Origin: Desulfoscipio sp. XC116
GTDB lineage: Bacteria > Bacillota > Desulfotomaculia > Desulfotomaculales > Desulfallaceae
Reading direction: 5' to 3'
NCBI RefSeq assembly: GCF_039851975.1
Contig: NZ_CP156660.1
Location: forward strand, 2,485,035-2,549,034
DNA: 64,000 bases
Under the pieces are notes generated by a model. That model ran no database searches. It was not told where the DNA came from and saw nothing but the letters and a program-made list of their open reading frames with translations. Shown in pieces: positions 44,590-54,036 of the stretch (positions are counted from its first letter, which is position 1; each line of letters opens with the position of its first letter). The position numbers and the translations under genes are program-made.

Positions 44590-47500
44590 CTACTTAACTC
44601 CAAATCTATTGAGTACATCTAGTCCGAATTTATACTGTTCTTCATAGCTCTTTCCAGCAAGCCAATCCCTCACTGTCTTGCCGTGAGCAAATTCAGGTTT
44701 TGAGGAATAATACCCGCTTATCTTCGCGTGTGTAGCTTTATCAACAGCAATAAGGTTATTTGTGTTATGAATCTGCGTTGGACTAAAGCCTGATTTATTT
44801 ATTTGTGACTGCTCAACAATATGATGCCATTGCCTTCCTTCACCAGGGGAACCTAAAAACTTCTTCACATCATTAAACGTATTGAAGCCTTTACCAGTCT
44901 TCCCCGCGCCCTTAATAGCCCTCTTCAAAGTAGGCGAAGCCTTGGAAATCATGCTGAGTGCCTTGCCACCACTATTATAAGCCATCTCCAACAAATTACC
45001 CAGGTATTTGCCGTATTCGAAGACTGCTTCGTCCGTCGGTTTGCCGAACCAGACATGCTTAAAATGTTTAGTCAGGTAACTGACCGGTTCAGTGGCGGAG
45101 GCGCCGATGGCTTTCCCTAAATCGGTTAGGGATAATCTGCCGGACCGAATGGCGCTGCCGATTTCATATATTGCCACGGGTGACTTGATGATATCTTTAA
45201 TACCCTGCCAGCCGGATGCCAGCACCCCTTTGCCCAGGTTATCCAGTTGCCTGAAGCCTAGGTTGCCGGAGGGGTCGATGTATTGCATGGGGTTGTTGTA
45301 GGCATAGGTGTACAGGTTCAGGGTCAGGGGGTTGCTTATGTCTCCTTCATAGGGATCCTTGTTGATGAAACGGCCGGTGACCGGGTCGTAATATCTGGCC
45401 CGGAGGTAATAGAATCCTGTTTCCGGGTCGTAGATTTCTCCCGCGTATTTGAATGAGTTGCTGATGTTCTCAACCTGGCTGAGGATGTTGCCCCATTCGT
45501 CGTAGCTATAGTTGTTGACTATGTTGCCGGCGGTGTCTGCTATTTGAATTACATCGCCATGGCCGTTGTATAGGTAGTAGTATTTGTTGCCGTCGGCTGC
45601 TTTTTTCATTAGCAGCCGGTCGGGTCCCCAGACGTAATTGGCGGTCAGGTTGTTGGAGGCGTCGGATTCGGCGACGACCTGGCCGGCGTTGTTGTAGTGA
45701 TAACGAATGGTTTCCGACATGGTGACTTTTTTGGTCCTTAAGCCCGTCGGGCCGTATTGGAACGCCGCCGACGAGTTGGTTCCGGCCAGCACCATGGTCA
45801 GTTGATTCCATTCGTTAAAAGTGTAGTCAGTGTCTTCCGGGTTAACGGTTACCGCGCTGTTTTGGGCCGTTGCGCGGTTGCCGCGTACGTCGTAGGTATA
45901 TTTGATTGTTTGGCCGTCCGGGCGGCGTATTTCTTTCAAACGGTCCAGTTTGTCGTAAATATAGCTTGTCGTTCCCGCTGCATCGGTTATTGCTGTGATG
46001 TTGCCGTTGCTGTCATAGGCATATTGGTATTCCGACAGCACTTGGGCGCCTTTGCTGTTGGTTATCTTTGTCAGACGGTTCAGACCGTTATAGTAGTAGC
46101 TGGTTTTTAAGTAAGTCCCGTCCTGCAGCTTCGGGTAAGTGACACTGCGCAGGGTGCCGTTTGGGTAGTATGCATATCTGGCGTTTGCTTCGTCCGAGGT
46201 GTTGATAGCGGCGCTGCCGTTGGTCTGCACTCTCACCGGACGGTTTTTGTCGTATCCGTATTGGGTGACGTGTGAAAAAGGGTCTTGGACGCCGATTTGC
46301 TTGCCTGCTTTGTCATAGACGTATGCGGTTTCGTGTGCGTATATTTCGTTGTAGAGTATGGAATAGCTTATTTGTCCTTTGGCGTTGTAGCCAAAACCCT
46401 GCAGGCGAATTAAGCCGACGTTGTTAAACTGTTCAATCCACGAGACGCCCAGCGGGTTGTAGTAGGTATAGGCAAAGGATAATGCCGGGCCGCTTTTGGT
46501 GATCTCGCGCTTTTGGGCGTCGTAGGTGTAGCGGAATGTGTTTTGGTTGGGATCCTTTCTTTGTTCCAGCAGCCCCAGGCCGTTGGGTACGTATTGTTCC
46601 GCCAGAGAGGTTGGGGTGATCTTCTTGGTTAGCCTAGCCAGTTCGTCGTATTCTCTGGCGGTAGTCCATGTCTTGGTTCCGTCGGTTTGTTTGACGCTTT
46701 TTAGTTCGTCCAGGACGGTATATGCGTATTCCGTGGTCTGGTTTAACGGGTCGGTTATTTGATATAGCCGGTCGAGTTGATCATAGGTGTATGTTGTTGT
46801 ATCTCCGTTGGGGTTGGTATAGGTGCGCACATTACCCGCAATGTCGTAGGTGTAGCTTTCCGAGATGGCTCCCGTCGTATTGGGCCAGGTTTCGAAAGCA
46901 CGCTGTGCTGTTACCTCTCCCCATTGGTCCAGATTGGTTTCTATTACGTTTTGTTTGCTGCCGGCGCCGTTGGCTATGAAATAGTCGGTATATTTCCGTG
47001 CGATCAAGTCATAGTCGGTCCGGTAGGTGTTGCCAAAGGGGTCTACTGTGATATAGTGTTCTCCCCATGGGTTATAGGCATAGGTGCTGCTGTTCCCTTC
47101 GGCGTCTACAAAGTAGTTGGGGCGGGCCAGGCTATCGAAATGGTACTGGCTTTGTGGCACCCATACCTCCGATACCCACAATGTCTGAAGGCGCAGGTTG
47201 CCGAATCCATCGTAGAAGCTGTGACGTGCATCATAATAGTATTCCTCCCCGGTGGCCGGATCTTTATAGTAAGTATAGGAGAATACCGCTGTGGTATACA
47301 GGTTCTGGTTAAAGGCGTCAAAGCTATTGGTAGTGCCATTATAGTATTCAAAGTTCTGTTCTACTTCAAACTCGTCTCCATCAACAGTAGTGTAATTCGG
47401 TAATTTAACGGATGTTATCCGGGCCAGATTGTCGTAGGTATAGGTGGTGGTGTTGCCATCGTTGTCTGTTTCGGTTTCAAGCAGCCCCAACAGCAAGGCA

Positions 47501-49692
47501 TAGGTTTTGGTTGTTTTTGTTTCTTTGCTGCTTCCGTTTGCACCGGTGTAATATTCTTTGATGATAGTGGGGTAGGCATAATTGGTTTCGGGCCCGTATA
47601 TTTTGATTGTCCTGGCTGTCTTGCCGTTTTCCAGACCTTTGGTGATGGTTACTTGTTCTCCGCCAGCGGTATTGGCATATGCGTAATTGGTGGTTTCACC
47701 TTTCGGGTTGGTTGCGGTCTCAATTCTCCCCAGGCTGTCATAAGCGTACTGTTCCATTAACCTGGTTGAATTGTTTTGGTACCATTTCCTTTCCGTCAGG
47801 GCTTTATATGTCGGGTGATACTGATAAGTGGTGGTGTATAAAGCCTTAACCGAAGTGTTGTTCAGCTGCTCCAGGGTCAGGGGTTTGGTTTCGCTACTTA
47901 GCCCGCCCCATTCGTTATATATTTGGTCGATATAGAGTTTATTGGCAGTTCCCCCGCTGGAGTACTCGGCAATTTCCGTTCTTGTCGGTTTAAATTTAAA
48001 ATTCGCATCGAAAGATTGATGGGAGATGATTTTCTTTTCTCCGTTGTTTGCAGTTATTTCCGTGTTAATTTGCTGTTTTTTTCCGTTAAACACAGTTTTG
48101 CTTTTTAGACCGGTATCAGCAACGGTGGCTTCGGAGCTAAATCGGTAGCTTTCGGGTAATTCTTCATCCATGTCATAATCCGGATATCCGGTATAATCGT
48201 TAACATATTGATAATTAATCCGGTTAATATAGCTGTTTTCGGGCACATATAACGTTTGGGTAGTAGGATCGTAGCAGTATTCTTGATCGTATCGCGATCC
48301 CACCCGGTACCCTTGATAGGCGCCATCAGGGCCCAGGTTTCGCAGTACCAGCTCTTGATTAACATATGTGCTTTTTAGGTGCGGATACCATATATTGCTT
48401 AGCCAAGCAACGTGTGTAGAGGCCGTGGCTCCGGATAAGTTTTTGCTATTATATAAAAATTTTGTTTCGAGAAAATCATAGGCATAGCTGGTTTGGAATC
48501 CTTCCGGGTCTGTGTAACCGCTGAGTCTGACGTCGCGCCAGGCTAAATTACCGTCATGAATAATATCTATCCCTGCCTTATTATATTGAATAGACAGGCT
48601 TTTACTATTGAACGGGTCCTGTACCGTAACGAAGATTTTTTCGGACGTGCTGTTTTCAATGGTGTTTTCATATGTGAAATTAATGGTTCTGCCGATACTG
48701 TCTATAATTTGTGCAATAAATGGATAATTGTCGCCATTTATTGCGCGGTTGATATGGGTGAATCTGATCTCATTGCCAAACCGGTCTTTGACTCCGATTA
48801 GTCTGCCGTCTGAGGCAAAATATGTTTCTCGCCGGTCTGAGCCGATAAAGATATATTTGGAAGATACTTGACCGTTGCTGTAGGAATTGTTGTCGTCTTC
48901 AATAAACTCAACGTCTTTGCCCTGGTAGTTCTCCAGGTTGCTGTCCGTTGTATCCAGGGTAATGTGAGCCCGGTAGACGGCTCCTGTTCCATCATGGAAG
49001 AATAGTTCCTTTATTCCGTTATTGTCTTCGATTTCCACGGACGGAAACGCCAGCGACCAACCGGCCCCCAAATCATATCTGGATCTCAGATAATTATACT
49101 TGTCAGGGTAATTACTGGTGGTAACGGTATAGTAGGTGCAATAAGTTTGTATCAGATCGTAATAAAGTGTATAGCTATAATAAATGTTATACGGATCAGA
49201 CGTATCGTTTAGCCAGCGTTCCCCTTCGGCAATAGCTGCAAAATTATTGCTATAGGGACCGCTTGTTTTAGTCCACCATTTGCCGGAGGTTAAATTATAG
49301 GTTAAAATATCCACATAAAAATAATAATCGTAGTCTACCCCATAGCCGGTCGTTGATGTTACGCTTACTCGTTTGGTTCCAATTTCAGCCTGGGAAGAGT
49401 TGTAGATGCGCGCAATGGAGAGATCCAATCCGTCCTTGCCGGGCAAGCTTATATCCGTTTCTTTAATGGTCAACGAACCGGTCATCGGGTCAATAATTTC
49501 TTTTGTTTCATTACGGTCCGCCATTGCTTGCTTTTTTACTTCGTTAACTTGTTGCGGTGTTATCAGCCCGTTAATAACTCCTTGCAATTGCTCAATATTT
49601 ACATCGGCGTATGCTGCTTTAATGGGAACCATGAAAATTAGCATGCTAAGTAGAATGGTTCTTATATATTTTAAAATTAATTGATTGGTCAA
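44590..49692 (-). CDS. Rhs-repeat polymorphic toxin with WHH/HNH-type nuclease C-terminus
   Basis: The 1700-aa protein starts at TTG 49692 behind AAGGAGG. A signal-peptide-like hydrophobic segment (residues ~8-28) is followed by a domain with DPMTGSLTIKETDISLPG near residue 65 and then about 1300 residues of YD/Rhs repeats (YxYDxxGRL type). The core ends near residue 1476 with the conserved RYYDPVTGRFINKDPYEG... NPMQYIDPSGN block. The variable tail of ~220 residues ends in GRQWHHIVEQSQ... NTNNLIAVDKATHAKIS, the pattern of WHH/HNH-Endo VII-type nuclease toxins. The beta-shell made by Rhs repeats is expected to enclose the tail until release. Target nucleic acid is unknown. Confidence 0.9.
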   Translation of the reverse strand: MTNQLILKYIRTILLSMLIFMVPIKAAYADVNIEQLQGVINGLITPQQVNEVKKQAMADRNETKEIIDPMTGSLTIKETDISLPGKDGLDLSIARIYNSSQAEIGTKRVSVTSTTGYGVDYDYYFYVDILTYNLTSGKWWTKTSGPYSNNFAAIAEGERWLNDTSDPYNIYYSYTLYYDLIQTYCTYYTVTTSNYPDKYNYLRSRYDLGAGWSLAFPSVEIEDNNGIKELFFHDGTGAVYRAHITLDTTDSNLENYQGKDVEFIEDDNNSYSNGQVSSKYIFIGSDRRETYFASDGRLIGVKDRFGNEIRFTHINRAINGDNYPFIAQIIDSIGRTINFTYENTIENSTSEKIFVTVQDPFNSKSLSIQYNKAGIDIIHDGNLAWRDVRLSGYTDPEGFQTSYAYDFLETKFLYNSKNLSGATASTHVAWLSNIWYPHLKSTYVNQELVLRNLGPDGAYQGYRVGSRYDQEYCYDPTTQTLYVPENSYINRINYQYVNDYTGYPDYDMDEELPESYRFSSEATVADTGLKSKTVFNGKKQQINTEITANNGEKKIISHQSFDANFKFKPTRTEIAEYSSGGTANKLYIDQIYNEWGGLSSETKPLTLEQLNNTSVKALYTTTYQYHPTYKALTERKWYQNNSTRLMEQYAYDSLGRIETATNPKGETTNYAYANTAGGEQVTITKGLENGKTARTIKIYGPETNYAYPTIIKEYYTGANGSSKETKTTKTYALLLGLLETETDNDGNTTTYTYDNLARITSVKLPNYTTVDGDEFEVEQNFEYYNGTTNSFDAFNQNLYTTAVFSYTYYKDPATGEEYYYDARHSFYDGFGNLRLQTLWVSEVWVPQSQYHFDSLARPNYFVDAEGNSSTYAYNPWGEHYITVDPFGNTYRTDYDLIARKYTDYFIANGAGSKQNVIETNLDQWGEVTAQRAFETWPNTTGAISESYTYDIAGNVRTYTNPNGDTTTYTYDQLDRLYQITDPLNQTTEYAYTVLDELKSVKQTDGTKTWTTAREYDELARLTKKITPTSLAEQYVPNGLGLLEQRKDPNQNTFRYTYDAQKREITKSGPALSFAYTYYNPLGVSWIEQFNNVGLIRLQGFGYNAKGQISYSILYNEIYAHETAYVYDKAGKQIGVQDPFSHVTQYGYDKNRPVRVQTNGSAAINTSDEANARYAYYPNGTLRSVTYPKLQDGTYLKTSYYYNGLNRLTKITNSKGAQVLSEYQYAYDSNGNITAITDAAGTTSYIYDKLDRLKEIRRPDGQTIKYTYDVRGNRATAQNSAVTVNPEDTDYTFNEWNQLTMVLAGTNSSAAFQYGPTGLRTKKVTMSETIRYHYNNAGQVVAESDASNNLTANYVWGPDRLLMKKAADGNKYYYLYNGHGDVIQIADTAGNIVNNYSYDEWGNILSQVENISNSFKYAGEIYDPETGFYYLRARYYDPVTGRFINKDPYEGDISNPLTLNLYTYAYNNPMQYIDPSGNLGFRQLDNLGKGVLASGWQGIKDIIKSPVAIYEIGSAIRSGRLSLTDLGKAIGASATEPVSYLTKHFKHVWFGKPTDEAVFEYGKYLGNLLEMAYNSGGKALSMISKASPTLKRAIKGAGKTGKGFNTFNDVKKFLGSPGEGRQWHHIVEQSQINKSGFSPTQIHNTNNLIAVDKATHAKISGYYSSKPEFAHGKTVRDWLAGKSYEEQYKFGLDVLNRFGVK

Positions 49693-49707
49693 ATTAACCC
49701 GACCTCC

Positions 49708-50625
49708 TTACCTGTGTCTTTCTTCCTGATATCCTTTTATCAATTCTTTTACCGGGATATCGGTTTTTTGGGAAAGCATTTCCATCTTTTGAATTATTTC
49801 ATCGGAAATTTCTTCCGTGTCTTGCTGGGTGAGGCCATACTTATCTATTTTTTCTTTGGAAACATTCGTTACGGGCTTTTGATTCTTGATGATATTTGTT
49901 AGTCCGCCTTCCCCATCTTGCTCGTACGTTTTAATCAATTCTTGCATTGTCGGCGCAATATGCTTATCGTACATGGCCATTAAGGTAAATTGTTCTTCCA
50001 GGGATAATCCCCGGGCTTGCAATTGCTCATATTCTTCCGGGTGCTTTTCTTTAAGCTTGGCTAAATATTTTTCCGCTCTTTCCATAAGCAGGCTTTTTTC
50101 TACTTGCTCCCAACTTTGGTTTTTCCCTTTTTTCAGCGCTAATAGTTTTTGCGGGTCTTCATCAAGCCTGTTGGCTAATTCGTCTAATTTGAAAATATCC
50201 GCTATTGAATGACCTTCCTTTATTAGTTCTTCCATTTCATCTTTCCCAATATGGTACTTGTCATTTTTGAAAGCATCTCCCTCTTCCAAGGATACTCTTT
50301 CCCCCTGATAGATCATTCCCTCGTTATCATTGTTTTCCACAATAATAGCCTCAGGAGGATCAATATTTAAATTAGCACTGTGGGCCAAAGAATTGTTAGT
50401 CGGCCGATTATCGAAGGCGCTCTCTAAAAATTGGGCGTCTGATTGAGCATTGGATAGATCTTTTTTATCCGTAGATTTACCAATGGTCTGTTCCATATGT
50501 TGCTGGTTAACAAACCAGTCTTTTATCTGCATAGGATCACCGGCAAACCCTGTGGATATAAAACCTGCTCCCGATAGTAAAAAACTTACGCATAAAATAA
50601 CGGCTATTGTTTTTTTATTCTTCAT
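49708..50625 (-). CDS. Secreted alpha-helical protein of the Rhs locus
   Basis: A 305-aa protein with a Sec signal peptide (MKNKK, hydrophobic stretch, cleavage near GFA-GD at residue 29) and an otherwise polar, helix-rich body. Segments such as LLALKKGKNQSWEQVEKSLL and YLAKLKEKHPEEYEQLQARG suggest coiled coils. GAGGAGG precedes ATG 50625. It lies 48 bp downstream of the subtilase gene and 15 bp upstream of the Rhs gene, so the three genes are probably one transcript. No family is recognised. A chaperone, docking or delivery role is conceivable, but not shown. Confidence 0.75.
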   Translation of the reverse strand: MKNKKTIAVILCVSFLLSGAGFISTGFAGDPMQIKDWFVNQQHMEQTIGKSTDKKDLSNAQSDAQFLESAFDNRPTNNSLAHSANLNIDPPEAIIVENNDNEGMIYQGERVSLEEGDAFKNDKYHIGKDEMEELIKEGHSIADIFKLDELANRLDEDPQKLLALKKGKNQSWEQVEKSLLMERAEKYLAKLKEKHPEEYEQLQARGLSLEEQFTLMAMYDKHIAPTMQELIKTYEQDGEGGLTNIIKNQKPVTNVSKEKIDKYGLTQQDTEEISDEIIQKMEMLSQKTDIPVKELIKGYQEERHR

Positions 50626-50673
50626 TCTTTATTCCTCCTCGCAAGGTATGATACAGCAAAGATAACCTTTATG

Positions 50674-53406
50674 TTATTGTATCAGCATCCGGCGGATTAA
50701 ATTTCCATTGTTATCATATTGGTAGTCGATGGTTTGTCCCACTGGCGTAATAATATAATCCAAACAGTTGTTATCGTCATATTGATACTGATGCAAATCG
50801 GATAACTCAAGACCAAATTCTTGAACAATATTTAAATGTCCACTGACGCCAGAACCGCCGATGGCGTATATTTTTCCATTAACCGACGTCGCCGCCAAGT
50901 CCCCCCTCGGTATAAGCATACTTGCTTTTGCCGTCCAGGTATTTGCGGCCGGATCATATTCCTCCACTGTATTTAGACGCCCGCCGCCATAACCGCCGAT
51001 GGCATATATCTTCCCGCTTACCACCGCCGTGGCCAGTGCTGTTCTTGGGTTGTACATGCTCGCTTTGATAGTCCAGGTATCTGTGGCGGGGTTATATTCT
51101 TCCACTGTATTTAAACGCCCGCTGCTGCCAGAACCGCCTATAACGTAAATCTTTCCGTTTACTGCTGCCGCTGTTAAATGACTTTTCGTTGCAGGCATAT
51201 TTGCCTTTGCTGTCCAGGTGTCTGTGGCGGGGTCATATTCTTCCACCGTGTTTAAAAAACTCCCGTCAAAACCAACACCGCCCATGACATAGATCTTTCC
51301 ATTTACAGCCGCCGCCGCAAGATACGCTCTTGGCGTTGGCATGTTTGTTTTTAAGCTCCAGGTATTCGTGGCGGGGTTATATTGCTGAACATTACTGTAT
51401 ACAGATCCGTCGGCGGCGCCGCCGATAGCGTAGATCTTACCGTTTACTGCCGCCGTGGCCAGTGCTTCTATGGGTATCGGCATGTTCGCTTTGGTTGTCC
51501 AGGTATCTGCCGCGGGGTCGTACGCTTCTACTCTGTTGCATATCCCGCCGCTGTCGGAACCGCCTATGGCGTAGATTTTTTGATTTGCTTCTACCGCCGC
51601 CAGGCTGTGTCTTGCTGTGGGCATACCGCTCCTGGCGGCCCAAATCTCTCCGGAATACAAGCTGTACCCGCCGTCGTCCCGCATTGTTTCATTGGTTAAA
51701 GAGGTTATGTTTGTGTCGTACACTGATTCGGCGACGGAAAGATCGTTATGCGATGCATACACCGACTCACTGACTGAAAGAGACCGAGCGTTTTTACTTA
51801 TCAATTCGCCGCTTTGCGATACGGGGTGCGATACGCCGCCGCCGCAGTTGATTTTGTTCCCGTTGGTTATTTGTTTAGCCAGATCGGGCAGTTTATTGGA
51901 GGTCCGGATAATGGTTTGTTTTATTGCCCGGGCGTTTGTGTTTTGATGTGCGCCCAGGATCAGCGCGGCTTCGCCCGCCACAAAGGCGGCCGACTGGGAG
52001 GTGCCGCTGCTTTTGTTATATCTGTCGCCGGGGGTGCTGCTGATGATGTTTTCGCCGGGTGCAGCCACATTTGCGTTTGTGACGCCGTAATTGGAATAAC
52101 CGGATAACCGACCCCATTTGTTGATGGAAGCCACGGTGATGATGTTATCGTAGCCGTATGAGGCGGGATAAACGGGGCTGATGTCAATATCCGTGTGGCT
52201 GTTGCCCGCCGCGCACACAAAGAGCATGGCTGATTTTTCGATGGCTTCCGCCAGGGCGGGGTTGTCAAAGGCTGTCTCCCAACTGCAGTTGGCTATTTGA
52301 GCGCCGTTTCTTTCGGCATAGGCAATAGCTTCGATGATGTCGCTGGTGTAGGCGGTGCCGTTTTGAAATACTTTCAGCGGCATGATTTTGGCTTTGGGTG
52401 CGACTTCAGCTATAATGCCCGCGATGTGGCTGCCGTGCCACTCGTCGTATTCCCGGCCGGCTTGGTGTACCGCACTGTTATTGCCGCTGAAATTCCAGCC
52501 GTTAATGTCGTCAACGTAGCCGTTATTGTCGTCGTCAATGCCGTTGTCCTCTGTTTCAGCGTTGTTTTCCCAAATCTTATGGGCCAGATCCCGGTGGGTG
52601 ATGTCTATGCCTGTATCCAATACAGCAATTACGGTTCCTTCTCCGCGGGATTTTTCCCAGGCGGCTTTTAAGTTGACATCGGCCAGGTCAACAGGTGTGC
52701 CGACGTCGTATAGGTTTTGCGGCGTTTCTTCTCTGGGCTGGTGAGTGTTAAGCCACTGCTCTACCATGGGGTCGTCAGAGGAAAGTCCTTGCAAATATTC
52801 CGGCAGTTGTCCTATTTGTTTGTCTGTACTTTCATTTAAAGGTTCCGCCATTGTTTTGGTGATATTTTGCCCTGCTTGCCGTGCAGTTGTTTCCGCAGCC
52901 AGCGATGCTGCGGTTAGTTGATAATCGGGCTGGATATATTCGATCTCGCCGTCTGTATTTTGGCTGTTTATTTTGGCTGTAAAGTCTTCTGATTTCATTT
53001 TCGTTCTTGTCGTTACAACACTAAAATTTTTAAAACGATGGTATTTAAAATTTCTTATCTGTTTTAAATCCCCGCTTATGGAATTAGCAAGGGTGCTTTT
53101 GCTTTGATAATTTTTAAATTTAATGATAAAACGATCGGTTTTAGCATCACATAAATTATCAAGCAATATTGGCGCGTAAATCTCTTCGACAACACTTTGA
53201 TTTTGCGGATCTCCGGGCTCTGAATTGCCGTTTTGCATGCCCGGACCGGAATAGACGTCTTCCACCGTGCTTGCAGCTTTGGCTGCGGTTGATGCTGCTC
53301 CACCATAAGGCTTGGCATTGACCGATAACGGCGATTGCATTGTTGCAAGAGCCAGAGACAACGCCAAAAACATTGCTATAAATGCTTTCAATCGGCCTTT
53401 TTTCAA
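50674..53406 (-). CDS. Secreted subtilisin-family protease with Kelch propeller and terminal YD repeat
   Basis: A 910-aa protein from TTG 53406 behind GGGGG. It has a signal peptide (residues ~1-31), an inhibitor-like prodomain (about 88-165), and an S8 catalytic domain with the complete triad: Asp 264 in AVLDTGID, His 324 in WHGSHIAG and Ser 470 in SGTSQSAA. Then come at least five Kelch repeats (IYAIGGxx...YDPAxxTWTxKAxM, about 590-870). The last ~35 residues form a YD motif (YQYDDNNCLDY... IDYQYDNNGNLIRR), as in Rhs proteins. It is expected outside the cell. It may process the Rhs protein encoded next in the operon; this is an inference. Confidence 0.9.
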   Translation of the reverse strand: MKKGRLKAFIAMFLALSLALATMQSPLSVNAKPYGGAASTAAKAASTVEDVYSGPGMQNGNSEPGDPQNQSVVEEIYAPILLDNLCDAKTDRFIIKFKNYQSKSTLANSISGDLKQIRNFKYHRFKNFSVVTTRTKMKSEDFTAKINSQNTDGEIEYIQPDYQLTAASLAAETTARQAGQNITKTMAEPLNESTDKQIGQLPEYLQGLSSDDPMVEQWLNTHQPREETPQNLYDVGTPVDLADVNLKAAWEKSRGEGTVIAVLDTGIDITHRDLAHKIWENNAETEDNGIDDDNNGYVDDINGWNFSGNNSAVHQAGREYDEWHGSHIAGIIAEVAPKAKIMPLKVFQNGTAYTSDIIEAIAYAERNGAQIANCSWETAFDNPALAEAIEKSAMLFVCAAGNSHTDIDISPVYPASYGYDNIITVASINKWGRLSGYSNYGVTNANVAAPGENIISSTPGDRYNKSSGTSQSAAFVAGEAALILGAHQNTNARAIKQTIIRTSNKLPDLAKQITNGNKINCGGGVSHPVSQSGELISKNARSLSVSESVYASHNDLSVAESVYDTNITSLTNETMRDDGGYSLYSGEIWAARSGMPTARHSLAAVEANQKIYAIGGSDSGGICNRVEAYDPAADTWTTKANMPIPIEALATAAVNGKIYAIGGAADGSVYSNVQQYNPATNTWSLKTNMPTPRAYLAAAAVNGKIYVMGGVGFDGSFLNTVEEYDPATDTWTAKANMPATKSHLTAAAVNGKIYVIGGSGSSGRLNTVEEYNPATDTWTIKASMYNPRTALATAVVSGKIYAIGGYGGGRLNTVEEYDPAANTWTAKASMLIPRGDLAATSVNGKIYAIGGSGVSGHLNIVQEFGLELSDLHQYQYDDNNCLDYIITPVGQTIDYQYDNNGNLIRRMLIQ

Positions 53407-53442
53407 TTTTATACCCCCTTATATAAGATTTTTTATATTTAA

Positions 53443-53481
53443 TAAGCCCTGCATTGCGAAATGAATCGTAATGCAGGGCTT
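53443..53481. terminator. Symmetric hairpin before the subtilase gene
   Basis: The 12-bp arms AAGCCCTGCATT / AATGCAGGGCTT enclose a 15-base loop; TTTTATT follows on the plus strand and a short T-rich tract on the minus strand. It can insulate the subtilase gene from readthrough of carB. Confidence 0.7.
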
Positions 53482-53809
53482 TTATTGTTCCCAGCATATA
53501 CTATCCTTTCCTCAACGGGAGGCAGCCGTTTCCAGCTTGCACACTACCGGTCAGGTTACTATAGCTCGGCCACAGGTAAAATAAACTTTAGATATTGTTA
53601 TATGTTAGAACAACCTAAACATTTAAGCTCGAAGAATCCATATTTTTAGTATACCGTACCACTATAGGAAAAATATGTCGATATTTGCGCATTTTAACAT
53701 ATTTTTTTAAAAACACAGAAAAATTTATCAGCTATACGATCAGGGCAACGTAAGGGGAAGACCGGTAGTTTGCAGTCGGCGAACATAACTTTTTCAAAAG
53801 AACAGATTT

Positions 53810-53848
53810 AAAAAATCCCTTATCCAACAAAAGAGGAAAAGGGATTTT
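53810..53848 (-). terminator. Rho-independent terminator after carB
   Basis: Read on the minus strand, AAAATCCCTT and AAGGGATTTT pair and TTTTTT follows. It lies ~125 bp downstream of the carB stop, and ~12.3 kb before pyrK. Confidence 0.8.
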
Positions 53849-53866
53849 ATGATTCGGTCTCAACCA

Positions 53867-53953
53867 CTATTTTCGTTTGAGAACTTCATGAACGGCCAGG
53901 GTGATGTCGGCAGGAGTCAGGCCGCGCAGGCATTGACGGAACAGTGCTGCCAT
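53867..53953 (-). CDS. Possible short frame after carB, 28 codons
   Basis: ATG 53953 lies 18 bp after the carB stop behind AAAGGCGGA. The frame reads MAALFRQCLRGLTPADITLA and ends VLKRK, a natural-looking helical sequence. It may be the tail of a longer lost gene or a real short peptide. No counterpart is seen at the left duplicate. Confidence 0.35.
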   Translation of the reverse strand: MAALFRQCLRGLTPADITLAVHEVLKRK

Positions 53954-53969
53954 TGGGTGGCTTTCCGCC

Positions 53970-54036
53970 TTTCAACACCCGGCGACATATTCCTGCAGCG
54001 GTACTAATGGGAAGTCAGAGCCCTCCTTAATATCGC
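53970..54036 (-). repeat. Direct-repeat copy at carB 3' end (island right boundary)
   Basis: It is the last ~65 bp of the intact carB gene, matching 42079-42145 with 31 identical bases including the stop codon and then ~80% identity. The two copies are in the same orientation and enclose 11.9 kb. Confidence 0.93.

Larger units (their letters stand above)
53407..53866. other. Spacer between carB end and subtilase gene: two hairpins
   Basis: It carries the hairpins at 53443-53481 and 53810-53848 and otherwise AT-rich sequence that must hold the promoter of the Rhs operon. No protein gene is evident in the core of the stretch. Confidence 0.65.

Noticed and set aside
45560-49000. Repetitive DNA in the Rhs gene as a possible CRISPR or satellite
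   Set aside because: The periodicity is explained by YD/Rhs codon repeats in one open frame; there are no constant repeats with variable spacers.
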